This document shows positions 43,967 to 51,995 of a DNA stretch of 64,000 bases, one piece after another. The notes below the pieces were generated by a model, which saw only the letters and a list, made by a program, of their open reading frames with translations, had not been told where the DNA came from and ran no database searches. How positions within the stretch are numbered: the stretch's first letter is position 1; the number at the start of each line of letters is the position of its first letter. Source of the stretch: Flavobacterium sp. (GTDB lineage Bacteria; Bacteroidota; Bacteroidia; Flavobacteriales; Flavobacteriaceae); the NCBI RefSeq assembly GCF_027484205.1, contig NZ_JAIXUB010000024.1, positions 186,001 through 250,000 on the forward strand, given 5' to 3'. The translations under genes were made by a program, and so were the position numbers.

Positions 43967-45454
43967 TTAAATTTTTACACAAGACGATGAGATTACAATT
44001 CCAGTGTTAGGATTATAAACAACTGTTAATTCATAAGTATTGGAAACACTAATACCAATACTTTCAATTATTGAATTCGTTTTAACAGTTCCAATTACAA
44101 CAATTTTTGATGCTCCACTTGGAAGAGTAGTAATACTTGCTTCCCCTTTTTGAGTCCAATCACTCATTATATATAATCCACTTTCCACAGTTGTCGCGGA
44201 TGTGATTGTTGAGGTTCCATCAGAATGATCTACTATGTTAGCAATCAACGTTACACCTGTATATGAATTTAATTTAAAAGTGAAATATCCCTTATGACCA
44301 TTTTCTTGTTCAATTATTTCATTTGACTCTAGAAAAGGGGTTATTGAAATAGAATTAAAGTAATTCTCAAACTCCTCAACATCATCAAAAACTAAAGCAT
44401 TATCCTCTGTAATAGTATCATCAATTACAAAACTTCCTCCATTTTCATTGCAAGTATTAATCATATCTTCAACAAACTCTTCATTTTCGGCTGTTTGACC
44501 ATTTTCACCAAAAAAATTTACAATACTTGTCCATGTTTCATTTTCAGTATTTTGTTGTAAACTATCTATACTAACTGTTGGAAATAAAAACTCTCTTTGT
44601 TCAACTGATAAGTTTTTTACAAAACTTGTTAATGCCGCTTCTTCATATGATAGTGTAGGTTCAGTAAGAATGTTGTTATTACTATTTGAAATGCCACTTG
44701 TTTGTTGTGTTCCGTTTGAACCATTGCCTGTTGGAAAACCACTAGTATTATTTCCTGTATTAAAATTAGGTATATATCCAGAAGGAACATAACCAGAAGC
44801 ACCACCTGTTGTATTTGATGGGACATTTTCAGCATATCCAAATTGAATTTGTGTACCATTACATGGAGCTACAACAAAAGTTGTCTCTATTGTTGATGGT
44901 CCTATTTGATCAATAGTGTGCACATAACCACAAATTCCATTTCCAAGATCGTACAACTGACCAACATGTTTTCCTTCAACGGCATACAAGCTAGTTTTTA
45001 TATCCAAGTCTAAAACAGGAATACCATTTTTTATATTTTCTCTGTCTTGATCTGTCAATTGATAACTTGCTAAAAAAGATTTGTACAATCCATTTTCATC
45101 AGGTTTTAAAATTATATTTTCAAGATTTGCATTTGGTTTTTTTCTGTAAATTGGTATCGTAATCCAGTGTTTACTTCCTTCTTCAATAAGTAACATATTT
45201 TGATCATCTATAAAAAAATCATATTCCTCATTGTAAACTAATTTACCCGAATCCATATTACTTTTTTTAGTTTTAAACTCTTGTATTTTACTTACAGCAT
45301 TAGGTTTGCTTGATAACTCTTTTAAAGTAATATTTGTTTTCTTTATATCTCTTTTTGAACTCGATACAACTTCCTCTTGTGTTTCACAACTAATAAATAG
45401 TATTACAAAAGATAAAAGAAATGTTTTTAATAAATAATTGAATGTGTGTTTCAT
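43967..45454 (-). CDS. Lipoprotein with Gly/Asn/Thr-rich linker, unknown function
   Basis: 495 residues. The lipobox is FISC (Cys23), followed by ETQEEVV. An N-terminal domain with GYVHTIDQIGPSTIET and VVAPCNG leads into a low-complexity linker (about 208-260; Gly, Asn, Ser and Thr). The C-terminal domain (about 330-495) is strand-rich and ends GIVISSSCVKI. I recognise no family. A structured leader RNA precedes it and four micro-membrane ORFs follow on the same strand. Confidence 0.72.
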   Translation of the reverse strand: MKHTFNYLLKTFLLSFVILFISCETQEEVVSSSKRDIKKTNITLKELSSKPNAVSKIQEFKTKKSNMDSGKLVYNEEYDFFIDDQNMLLIEEGSKHWITIPIYRKKPNANLENIILKPDENGLYKSFLASYQLTDQDRENIKNGIPVLDLDIKTSLYAVEGKHVGQLYDLGNGICGYVHTIDQIGPSTIETTFVVAPCNGTQIQFGYAENVPSNTTGGASGYVPSGYIPNFNTGNNTSGFPTGNGSNGTQQTSGISNSNNNILTEPTLSYEEAALTSFVKNLSVEQREFLFPTVSIDSLQQNTENETWTSIVNFFGENGQTAENEEFVEDMINTCNENGGSFVIDDTITEDNALVFDDVEEFENYFNSISITPFLESNEIIEQENGHKGYFTFKLNSYTGVTLIANIVDHSDGTSTITSATTVESGLYIMSDWTQKGEASITTLPSGASKIVVIGTVKTNSIIESIGISVSNTYELTVVYNPNTGIVISSSCVKI

Positions 45455-45480
45455 GTGTGTGTATTTTTAAATTAATAATT

Positions 45481-45630
45481 TAAAAAATAAAAAAAGCGCA
45501 GGCAGAACCAAATACTCGAACCTGTGGGAGTCGAAGCCCAATTGAACAAAGCAAAAGGAACGCCCACGCAAAAGCATGAACGTATCCACTTTACTTCCCT
45601 GTTCAATTTGAATTTCGACATTTCAGGTTC
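45481..45630 (-). ncRNA. Structured leader RNA with alternative pairings (candidate attenuator)
   Basis: On the minus strand, three nested segments pair across a long stem: GAACCTG/CAGGTTC (45624-45630 with 45518-45524), GTCGAA/TTCGAC (45530-45535 with 45614-45619) and AATTGAACA/TGTTCAATT (45540-45548 with 45600-45608). An apical stem GGAACG/CGTATCC lies at 45557-45587. The base of the long stem competes with a second hairpin, CACAGG/CCTGCG (45521-45526 with 45497-45502), which is followed by a T run (45495-45481) like a terminator. It precedes the lipoprotein ATG by 27 bases. Confidence 0.6.
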
Positions 45631-45701
45631 AGGAAATTTTAAAGCAAAACGCTATTTATTTTTCGTTAATGTAAGAACGTGTTTTTTAGTTATAACTATT
45701 C

Positions 45702-45709
45702 CAAATATA
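45702..45709 (-). promoter_or_regulatory. Possible -7 box for the leader-lipoprotein operon
   Basis: On the minus strand TATATTTG (45709 to 45702) matches TAnnTTTG. A transcript starting just after it would carry the structured leader and then the lipoprotein. No convincing TTG -33 element is seen. Confidence 0.4.
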
Positions 45710-45742
45710 CTTTTAATTTTTAAAGAAAAAAATGTTTTGCAC

Positions 45743-45773
45743 AAAAAAAAGCCAGTAAAAAAATACTAGCTTT
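45743..45773 (-). terminator. Terminator of the 318-residue gene
   Basis: Read on the minus strand, AAAGCTAGTA pairs with TACTGGCTTT (plus 45748-45773, one mismatch) and is followed by a T run (plus 45743-45750). It lies 23 bases past the gene stop and shows that the leader RNA further along is a separate transcript. Confidence 0.75.
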
Positions 45774-45796
45774 AATTGTGATGAAAAATTTTGTAG

Positions 45797-46753
45797 TTAA
45801 TTGTCTACTTCAATTTGATAAAGACCTGAGCTCGTGGTATCAGTGTTTTTAACTAAAATAAAAGTGCCATTTGCATTTAATTCTTCTGATGATTTGCTCA
45901 ATGCAGCACCTCCACCTATGGCAACTTCAATTCCTTGTACTTCGTTTGTGGTTGACAAGCAAAATACTAAAGGTACTAAACCTACATTTCTAAAAGTAAA
46001 AATATTGTCTGTTGAAAAAGCTACTGTACCTACATTTTTTGTGCTATTAGCCGTTACTTCACCGCTAAACTCTATAATGTTTGAGGTGCTTATAGACGAG
46101 TTATATACAAATTGTTTTTGTTTTGCATAATCATCTTTATAAACACGCTGTGCAGCAGCATTTATTTGAACAACATATTCATAGCATGTATTTAAAATAG
46201 TTATGCGGTCTTCAGTAAGTTTTGGTCGTTGTTTTTTAAATACTTCTTGATTAGTGTTTGCTGTTTGTAATTCAGTTCTAATGGTTTGAATTTCGGCAAT
46301 TGCTGGGGCTGTAAAACCTTTAGCTACTAATTGTGTTTGATATTTTACACATGCCTTACTCATTTCGTCAAGAAACTGAATCATTTGTGTAGAGCTTTTT
46401 CTAGCACGTTCATAATCGTTTAAACCAAACTCGTTTTGAGTTGCAACACTTAGCGGAAAAGCTTTTTGTACAAAATATTTAACATCGGCATACTTACTTT
46501 TTGCTTTTTCCATTGCGGTTTGAATTAGTTCTGTTTTTTGAACTTGTATGTCAATTACAGCGGTATCTGCAACAACAGTTTCAGCATTGGTAACTGCGGT
46601 TAAAAATTGCGTTGCAAAAGCAGCTGTTATGGTGCTGTCAAAAGTTGTAAATTTAGTTAAATCAGAAATCAGTAGGTTGTGTGCTACCCTTGCGTATTCT
46701 GCCATTTGCGCGTCTGAGCCATTGTAAGCTCTAATTACTTCTTGTGGATTCAT
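45797..46753 (-). CDS. Unrecognised 318-residue protein with helical and strand-rich halves
   Basis: 318 residues, no signal peptide. The first 215 or so residues are predicted helical, with Ala/Thr/Gln-rich stretches (TAAFATQFLTAVTNAETVV, TEDRITILNTCYEYVVQINAA). The last 95 are strand-rich with FSGEVTANSTKNVG, IEVAIGGGAALSKSSEEL and GLYQIEVDN. I recognise no family. It is bounded by its own terminator on one side and the mirrored 21-bp array on the other. Its codon and base use look somewhat less AT-rich than the neighbours. Confidence 0.7.
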   Translation of the reverse strand: MNPQEVIRAYNGSDAQMAEYARVAHNLLISDLTKFTTFDSTITAAFATQFLTAVTNAETVVADTAVIDIQVQKTELIQTAMEKAKSKYADVKYFVQKAFPLSVATQNEFGLNDYERARKSSTQMIQFLDEMSKACVKYQTQLVAKGFTAPAIAEIQTIRTELQTANTNQEVFKKQRPKLTEDRITILNTCYEYVVQINAAAQRVYKDDYAKQKQFVYNSSISTSNIIEFSGEVTANSTKNVGTVAFSTDNIFTFRNVGLVPLVFCLSTTNEVQGIEVAIGGGAALSKSSEELNANGTFILVKNTDTTSSGLYQIEVDN

Positions 46754-46839
46754 AATAATATTTTTATTTATTCGTAGATTATAAATTTACTCAAATGAAT
46801 AATTCAAAATACAATTTAACATATATTTATTATATATGA

Positions 46840-47059
46840 CATTCCGTCATATCTTTAATGCATTCCGTCATGTTTTTAATACATTCCGCCTTTGTTTTAC
46901 AATGTATTGTCAGTTTTTTATAACATTCCGCCTTGTTCTTACAGTGTTCCTGTAGCGGAAAGAACTAAAAACAAGGCGGAAGATTATAAAACTAAAGCGG
47001 AAAGAATCAAAGACAAGGTGGAAGGCTATAAAACTATAGCGGAAAGTTATAAAAACATT
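46840..47059. repeat. Mirrored array of 21-bp repeats
   Basis: Five 21-base units in one orientation (46840-46944, starting at 46840, 46861, 46882, 46903 and 46924; most begin CATTCCGYC) face five units in the opposite orientation (46955-47059, starting at 46955, 46976, 46997, 47018 and 47039; most begin GCGGAA), around a 10-base centre. In both directions 21 bases keep frame and would encode heptads of the type A-E-x-x-K-x-K. The last unit runs two bases into the end of the DUF2721 gene. Confidence 0.85.
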
Positions 47060-47465
47060 AGCCTTTTGTATTTTCAGTGTCTAATAAATCACTTAAATGA
47101 ACGCGCAATGCTTTCACAGAAATACTGATTTCCCAAAAAGAAATGCCTAAAGAAATAAGTAAACAAAGCAAGCTCGCGCTAAAAATATAGATACCAATTA
47201 GCTTCCATTCGATAAACAAAACTAACATTCCAAAAACAGAAAGAAATAGACTCAATACTCCAAAAAGTTGCATGTAACGAATTAAGGTTAAGCGCAAGTT
47301 GAGGTTTTTAATTTCAACTAAAATACTTTTGTTATGTTCTATATCGTAGGTTTTTTTCAATCCACGAACGATTTGCGCAATAGTCAAAAACCGATTTGTG
47401 TAAGCTAAAAGTATTAAAGATGTTGCTGAGAAAAGTAACGCTGGAGTTTCTATGGATAAATTCAT
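47058..47465 (-). CDS. DUF2721-like membrane protein
   Basis: 135 residues with three hydrophobic helices. SIETPALLFSATSLILLAYTN and YDIEHNKSILVEIKNLNLRL are the conserved segments of the DUF2721 family. Function is unknown. Its stop codon touches the last unit of the 21-bp array. It begins 3 bases after the upstream 146-residue gene stop, so they are cotranscribed. Confidence 0.82.
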   Translation of the reverse strand: MNLSIETPALLFSATSLILLAYTNRFLTIAQIVRGLKKTYDIEHNKSILVEIKNLNLRLTLIRYMQLFGVLSLFLSVFGMLVLFIEWKLIGIYIFSASLLCLLISLGISFWEISISVKALRVHLSDLLDTENTKG

Positions 47466-47468
47466 GAT

Positions 47469-47909
47469 TTATTTTATTATTTCAAAGGTTTCCGAATCTT
47501 TTTTAAATTTAAAATGTACTTGATTAGCTTCTTTGTTAATAATCATATCAATATTTATGTTTGTGACATCAAAGTCAACTTGGGTAATCCATCTATTAGA
47601 AACATTTGAAAAATCGGAAGCAATTTCTTTAGAATCTGAAATTAATTTTAATTCAGAACTATTGGAAGAGAAAACCAATTCACAACCTTCAAACGTTTTG
47701 TATTTCTTTTTCCCAATGACAATAATATTCATAAAATGATAGTCGGAAAGTTCTTGGAAATCTATCCAAATTCCTCCATTTTCTATTGAAGCGATTTGCT
47801 CACCAGGAACATTTAAAATTCGGTTTTCTGTAAAAGTATCAACATGATTTTTTTCAGATGTATCAACTCCTCCAAGTTTTGAAACGATGGTTTTTAATAA
47901 AGAAATCAT
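47469..47909 (-). CDS. Protein of unknown function, 146 residues
   Basis: 146 residues, no signal peptide. A polar N-terminus (MISLLKTIVSKLGGVDTSE) is followed by strand-rich sequence with IENGGIWIDFQELSDYHF, ELKLISDSKEI and FDVTNINIDMIIN. I recognise no domain. It lies between the TlpA-like and DUF2721 genes, one and three bases away, so the three form an operon. Confidence 0.65.
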   Translation of the reverse strand: MISLLKTIVSKLGGVDTSEKNHVDTFTENRILNVPGEQIASIENGGIWIDFQELSDYHFMNIIVIGKKKYKTFEGCELVFSSNSSELKLISDSKEIASDFSNVSNRWITQVDFDVTNINIDMIINKEANQVHFKFKKDSETFEIIK

Positions 47910-47910
47910 T

Positions 47911-48432
47911 TTAATTGTTTAAAAGTGAATTTATTTTAGTTTTTAGTTCTTCAAATTCTCCTGTTGAAAATCCTGTTGAAGTGTAAACAACTTTACCATT
48001 TTGGTCTATTAAATAATTTCTTGGGATATATTTTGTGGCAAATAGATTATAAATTGCTTTTCCTTTATCTGCATAAATAGGAAATGTGAACTTCTTTTTT
48101 TGAATAAATGCGTTAATTTCCTCTTGTGAATGATCACGTCCAATACTAAGAATAGTGAAATTTTTATTATTTTTAAGTTTGTTCCAAATATCTTTTTCTA
48201 TAAATGGCATTTCTTGCATACAAGGTCCACACCAAGTTGCAAAAAAGTTTATCAAAACAACTTTTCCTTTATAATCAGAAAGATTTACAATTTTTCCTTC
48301 TGAAGTTGTAATTGAAAAATCTGGCGCAACTTCATTGATTTGTACCAAACTACTATTAGTATATTCTTCATTTTGATTTTGACCGAAAATGGAATTAAAT
48401 CCTAAAAGGATAATTAAAAATAATTTTTTCAT
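47911..48432 (-). CDS. TlpA-family thioredoxin-like disulfide reductase
   Basis: 173 residues. A signal peptide (about 1-18) precedes a thioredoxin fold with the active site ATWCGPC (Cys68, Cys71) and the cis-proline region KYIPRNYLID. It is a periplasmic thiol-disulfide reductase, probably supporting cytochrome or cysteine-protein maturation. Upstream of the 146-residue gene and DUF2721 gene on the same strand, it appears to lead this unit. Confidence 0.9.
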   Translation of the reverse strand: MKKLFLIILLGFNSIFGQNQNEEYTNSSLVQINEVAPDFSITTSEGKIVNLSDYKGKVVLINFFATWCGPCMQEMPFIEKDIWNKLKNNKNFTILSIGRDHSQEEINAFIQKKKFTFPIYADKGKAIYNLFATKYIPRNYLIDQNGKVVYTSTGFSTGEFEELKTKINSLLNN

Positions 48433-48460
48433 GATGAGTTTTTTATAATCTCAAATATAT

Positions 48461-48504
48461 AAAAAAAACCTGCAAGTTCCGAAACTTCGGAATAACTTAC
48501 AGGT
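48461..48504 (-). terminator. Terminator of htpG
   Basis: Read on the minus strand, ACCTGTAAGTT from 48504 pairs with AACTTGCAGGT to 48468, with one bulge, followed by eight T. A small inner CCGAAG/TTTCGG pairing adds to the stem. Confidence 0.85.
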
Positions 48505-48526
48505 CTTTTATCTATCAGTCTAATAT

Positions 48527-50413
48527 CTATTTAATCAACTCAAAACTTCTCTTTACGAAAGCAGTTAATTCTTCGCCTTTTAATAATCCTTGAGAAATTT
48601 TAGCTAAATCAAGAGCTTGTTTTACCAAACTTTCTTGAGCAGATTTGTCAGAGGTGTTTAAAATGGTTGTTGCTAATTCAGAATTCGTATTTACAACCAA
48701 GTTGTACATTTCAGGGAAATTACCCATTCCGAACATTCCGCCGCCGCCAGTTTGACTCATTTCTTTCATTCTTCTCATGAATTCTGGTTGCGTAATCATA
48801 AATGGTGCAGCATTGCTATCCATTGGTTCTAATTGTACAGAATAATTGGTTTTTGGTACAATTTCCTCTAAAACCGTTTTCAAATTCGTAGCTTCATCTT
48901 CTGATAATTTTGAAATTTGAGTTTCTTCTTTTTGAATTAATTTATCTATATGGTCAGAATCTACACGAACAAAAGTTAGGTTTTCATTATCAGATTCTAG
49001 TTTTTGAATCAAATGCGAAACAATTGGAGAATCTAAAAATAAAACTTCGTATCCTTTATCTTTTGCAATTTCAACATAACCGTGTTGAGTATCTTTATTT
49101 GAAGCATATAAAACTACTAATTTTCCGTTTTTGTCGGTTTGATTTGGAGTGATAGCTTCTTTCAATTCTGATAAAGTGTAATATTTATCATCAACTGATG
49201 GATATAAAACAAAATCGCCTGCTTTTTCGTAGAATTTTGGTTCCGATAACATTCCGTATTCTAAAACAATTTTGATGTCGTTCCATTTTTTCTCAAAATC
49301 TTCACGGTTTTCATTGAATAAACCTTTCAGTTTGTCGGCTACTTTTCTAGTGATGTAATTTGATATTTTCTTCACATTACTATCAGCTTGTAATCCAGAG
49401 CGTGACACATTCAATGGAATATCTGGTGAATCAATGACACCTTTCAACATTCCTAAAAATTCTGGCACAATTCCTTCAACGTTATCGGTAACAAAAACTT
49501 GATTTTGATACATTTGAATTTTGTCTTTTTGCATTTGCATGTCGTTAGACAATTTTGGGAAATACAAAATTCCGGTCAAGTTGAAAGGATAATCTACATT
49601 CAAATGAATATTGAAAAGTGGTTCTTCAAATTGCATTGGATACAATTCGTGGTAGAAATTTTTATAATCTTCATCTGTTAAATCTGTTGGTTGTTTTGTC
49701 CAAGCAGGAGTCGGATTATTGATAATGTTATCTACTTCTTTATATTCAGTTTTATAATCTTCTGGAGCATCTTCTGGTTTAGGTAATGCTTCTTGCTTAG
49801 TTCCAAATTTAATTGGAATAGGCATGAATTTATTATATTTAGTAAGTAATTCTCTAATTTTAAATTCTTCTAAAAATTCCAATGAATCTTCAGCAATATG
49901 AAGGATAATTTCTGTTCCACGAGACGTTTTATCAGCTGCTTCCAGAGTAAATTCTGGACTTCCATCACAGGTCCAATGTGCTGCTGGTTCGTCTTTAAAT
50001 GATTTTGTGATGATTTCAACTTTTTCTGCCACCATAAAAGCAGAATAAAATCCTAAACCAAAATGACCTATAATTCCTGAATCTTTGGCAGAATCTTTAT
50101 ATTTTTCTAGGAATTCCTCAGCACCAGAAAAAGCTACTTGATTGATGTATTTTTCAACTTCATCAGCTGTCATTCCTAAACCTTGGTCAATGATATGAAG
50201 TTTTTTAGCTTCTTTATCAATTTTTACCTCAATAATTGGATTGCCATATTCTACTTTAGCTTCGCCAATACTGGTTAAATGTTTTAATTTTAAAGTTGCA
50301 TCAGTTGCATTTGAAACCAATTCACGAAGAAAAATTTCGTGATCATTGTAAAGAAATTTCTTGATTAAAGGGAAAATGTTTTCTACTGAAACATTAATTT
50401 TTCCTGTTGACAT
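48527..50413 (-). CDS. htpG: Molecular chaperone HtpG (Hsp90)
   Basis: 628 residues from ATG 50413. The N-terminal ATPase domain contains KKFLYNDHEIFLRELVSNA (ATP-lid Asn region), IDQGLGMT and GHFGLGFYSAFMV. The middle domain and the C-terminal dimerisation domain follow. The in-frame ATG 24 bases upstream would add an unusual MFNLKVQN and is rejected. HtpG folds and protects client proteins under stress. It is a single-gene unit with its own terminator. Confidence 0.95.
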   Translation of the reverse strand: MSTGKINVSVENIFPLIKKFLYNDHEIFLRELVSNATDATLKLKHLTSIGEAKVEYGNPIIEVKIDKEAKKLHIIDQGLGMTADEVEKYINQVAFSGAEEFLEKYKDSAKDSGIIGHFGLGFYSAFMVAEKVEIITKSFKDEPAAHWTCDGSPEFTLEAADKTSRGTEIILHIAEDSLEFLEEFKIRELLTKYNKFMPIPIKFGTKQEALPKPEDAPEDYKTEYKEVDNIINNPTPAWTKQPTDLTDEDYKNFYHELYPMQFEEPLFNIHLNVDYPFNLTGILYFPKLSNDMQMQKDKIQMYQNQVFVTDNVEGIVPEFLGMLKGVIDSPDIPLNVSRSGLQADSNVKKISNYITRKVADKLKGLFNENREDFEKKWNDIKIVLEYGMLSEPKFYEKAGDFVLYPSVDDKYYTLSELKEAITPNQTDKNGKLVVLYASNKDTQHGYVEIAKDKGYEVLFLDSPIVSHLIQKLESDNENLTFVRVDSDHIDKLIQKEETQISKLSEDEATNLKTVLEEIVPKTNYSVQLEPMDSNAAPFMITQPEFMRRMKEMSQTGGGGMFGMGNFPEMYNLVVNTNSELATTILNTSDKSAQESLVKQALDLAKISQGLLKGEELTAFVKRSFELIK

Positions 50414-50660
50414 ATTTTGAACTTTTAAGTTAAACAATTTATATTTTGTTACTAGTCAAATAGAATACCAAACAAATAAATATGACAAAATGACGTAGTT
50501 ATATTTCTACACATAAAAAAAACTTAAGTTTATAGTGAGTTAAGATTCGTAATAGTAACTTTGCAGCTCAGTTAAACAACGGATTTTTTTTAGGTTAAAT
50601 AACCTAGATTTTTTTTGTTTTAATTGAATTATATTTACAAATAATTATAAAATTAAAATT
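50414..50660. other. Divergent promoter region between htpG and lipoprotein gene
   Basis: TAACTTTG (50556-50563) matches TAnnTTTG for the rightward gene. A hairpin TAGGTTA/TAACCTA at 50591-50606 followed by eight T lies in the leader. No gene is seen. Confidence 0.45.
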
Positions 50661-51131
50661 ATGAAGAAAAGTTTACTATTAGTGTTACTTACAATCACGT
50701 TGATTGGTTGTAAATCTAAATCGGCTACCAATACGAAATTGGACATGAAATCTGAAAGAACCATTAAAGGAGATTTTACTTTAACAGCGGTTACTTATCC
50801 TGGTTCAGATTATATTAAAGTTACTTCATTTGACATTGCAGATTCTAAGTGTTTTGTAGGAAGTAAATGGAAATTTGTTGCTAATAATAACAAAGGTAAT
50901 TTTGCTTTAGATAATGCAAAATGTACTTCATTTACATCACCTATTACATGGTATATGAATAAAGAAGGTAATTTTGTTATGAAAATTTTGAATGAAACTA
51001 AAGCAAAAAAAGTAACTGATGGTTATATTTTGAAAGTTTCAAATTTAACAGAATCTTCTTTTCAATTAGTTGACAAAATTAATGTAGGAGGAAAAATGGT
51101 TGATGTTGTTTATGAATTTCAAAGAAATTAA
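50661..51131 (+). CDS. Small lipoprotein, strand-rich, unknown function
   Basis: 156 residues. The lipobox is LIGC (Cys17). The mature part has IKGDFTLTAVTYPGSD, SKWKFVANNNKGNF and ESSFQLVDKINVGGK, in a lipocalin-like strand pattern. I recognise no family. It is 17 bases upstream of the OmpA-like lipoprotein gene and cotranscribed with it, suggesting an outer-membrane role. Confidence 0.7.
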   Translation: MKKSLLLVLLTITLIGCKSKSATNTKLDMKSERTIKGDFTLTAVTYPGSDYIKVTSFDIADSKCFVGSKWKFVANNNKGNFALDNAKCTSFTSPITWYMNKEGNFVMKILNETKAKKVTDGYILKVSNLTESSFQLVDKINVGGKMVDVVYEFQRN

Positions 51132-51148
51132 TTTTTAATAAAAGAGAT

Positions 51149-51841
51149 ATGAAAAAAATTACAATTTATTTTTTAGTAAGTGCTTTTGCATTTAGTACCG
51201 TTTTTACAAGTTGTGAAGCAACAAAAAACACTAATAAAACACAACGTGGAGCAGCTATTGGAGCTGTTGCTGGAGCAATTTTAGGTGGCGTTATTGGAAA
51301 CAATATTAAAGGTGGAAACACAGCAATGGGCGCAGTTCTTGGTGGTGTAATTGGTGGAGTTGCTGGAGGAGTTATTGGTAACAAAATGGACAAACAAGCC
51401 CGCGAAATTCAAACAGCTTTGCCTGGCGCACAAGTGGAAAGAGTTGGAGAAGGAATTCGATTGGTTCTTGGGGAAAATGCCGTTCGTTTTGATACAAGTA
51501 AATCAACTTTAACAGCTGCTGCTAAAGCTAATTTAGATAAATTAGTTCCTGTTTTTCAAAGTTATGCTGATACAGATATTGTTATTTATGGATATACAGA
51601 TAGTACAGGTAAAGTAGAATATAATCAAACATTATCTGAGCAAAGAGCAGCTTCTGTTAAAACATACTTAGCTTCAAAAGGATTAAATACTGCTAGATTT
51701 ACAACTACTGGTTTAGGAATTGCTGACCCAATTGCGACAAACGATACGCCAGAAGGTCGTACACAAAACCGTCGTGTAGAATTTGCTATTACTGCAAATG
51801 CTAAAATGGTTGAAGACGCAAAAAAGCAAGCAGGAAACTAA
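51149..51841 (+). CDS. OmpA-family lipoprotein with glycine-zipper domain
   Basis: 230 residues. The lipobox is FTSC (Cys22). A glycine zipper (about 33-78; GAVAGAILGGVIG-type repeats) precedes the OmpA C-terminal domain (about 100-220) with YGYTDSTGKVEYNQTLSEQR and GEGRTQNRRVEF-like NRRVE peptidoglycan-binding residues. It probably anchors the outer membrane to peptidoglycan. A terminator follows. Confidence 0.9.
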   Translation: MKKITIYFLVSAFAFSTVFTSCEATKNTNKTQRGAAIGAVAGAILGGVIGNNIKGGNTAMGAVLGGVIGGVAGGVIGNKMDKQAREIQTALPGAQVERVGEGIRLVLGENAVRFDTSKSTLTAAAKANLDKLVPVFQSYADTDIVIYGYTDSTGKVEYNQTLSEQRAASVKTYLASKGLNTARFTTTGLGIADPIATNDTPEGRTQNRRVEFAITANAKMVEDAKKQAGN

Positions 51842-51862
51842 ACTTAAGTTTTTTAGATTTGA

Positions 51863-51895
51863 AAAGCGATCAATTTTTATTGGTCGCTTTTTTTT
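51863..51895 (+). terminator. Intrinsic terminator after OmpA lipoprotein
   Basis: AAAGCGATCAA (51863-51873) pairs with TTGGTCGCTTT (51880-51890), with one T-G wobble, a 6-base loop and a T run to 51895. Confidence 0.88.
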
Positions 51896-51995
51896 GTTTT
51901 CAAATAAAATGAAAAACATTTAACAAAATTTTTGTTTAAATAATTTTAGTAATAGTTAAACAATAATTAACTTTACATTCAAATTTATTTCAAAT

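Noticed and set aside
45481-45630. Integron attC-type recombination site
   Set aside because: The folded element has three stem segments, but no GTT-containing 7-bp core sites and no integrase nearby were seen.
45524-45769. An 81-codon plus-strand ORF in the leader region
   Set aside because: It lies across the structured leader and terminator of minus-strand genes, and its sequence has no domain or signal peptide. The structure explains the region better.
46840-47059. CRISPR-like array
   Set aside because: The 21-base units are directly adjacent with no spacers, they invert at the centre and no cas genes are present.
46892-47128. A 78-codon plus-strand ORF with heptad repeats
   Set aside because: It starts with TTG, its first third is unlikely protein sequence and it crosses the mirrored repeat array. 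It may be a decayed remnant, so it is treated under the array rather than as a gene.
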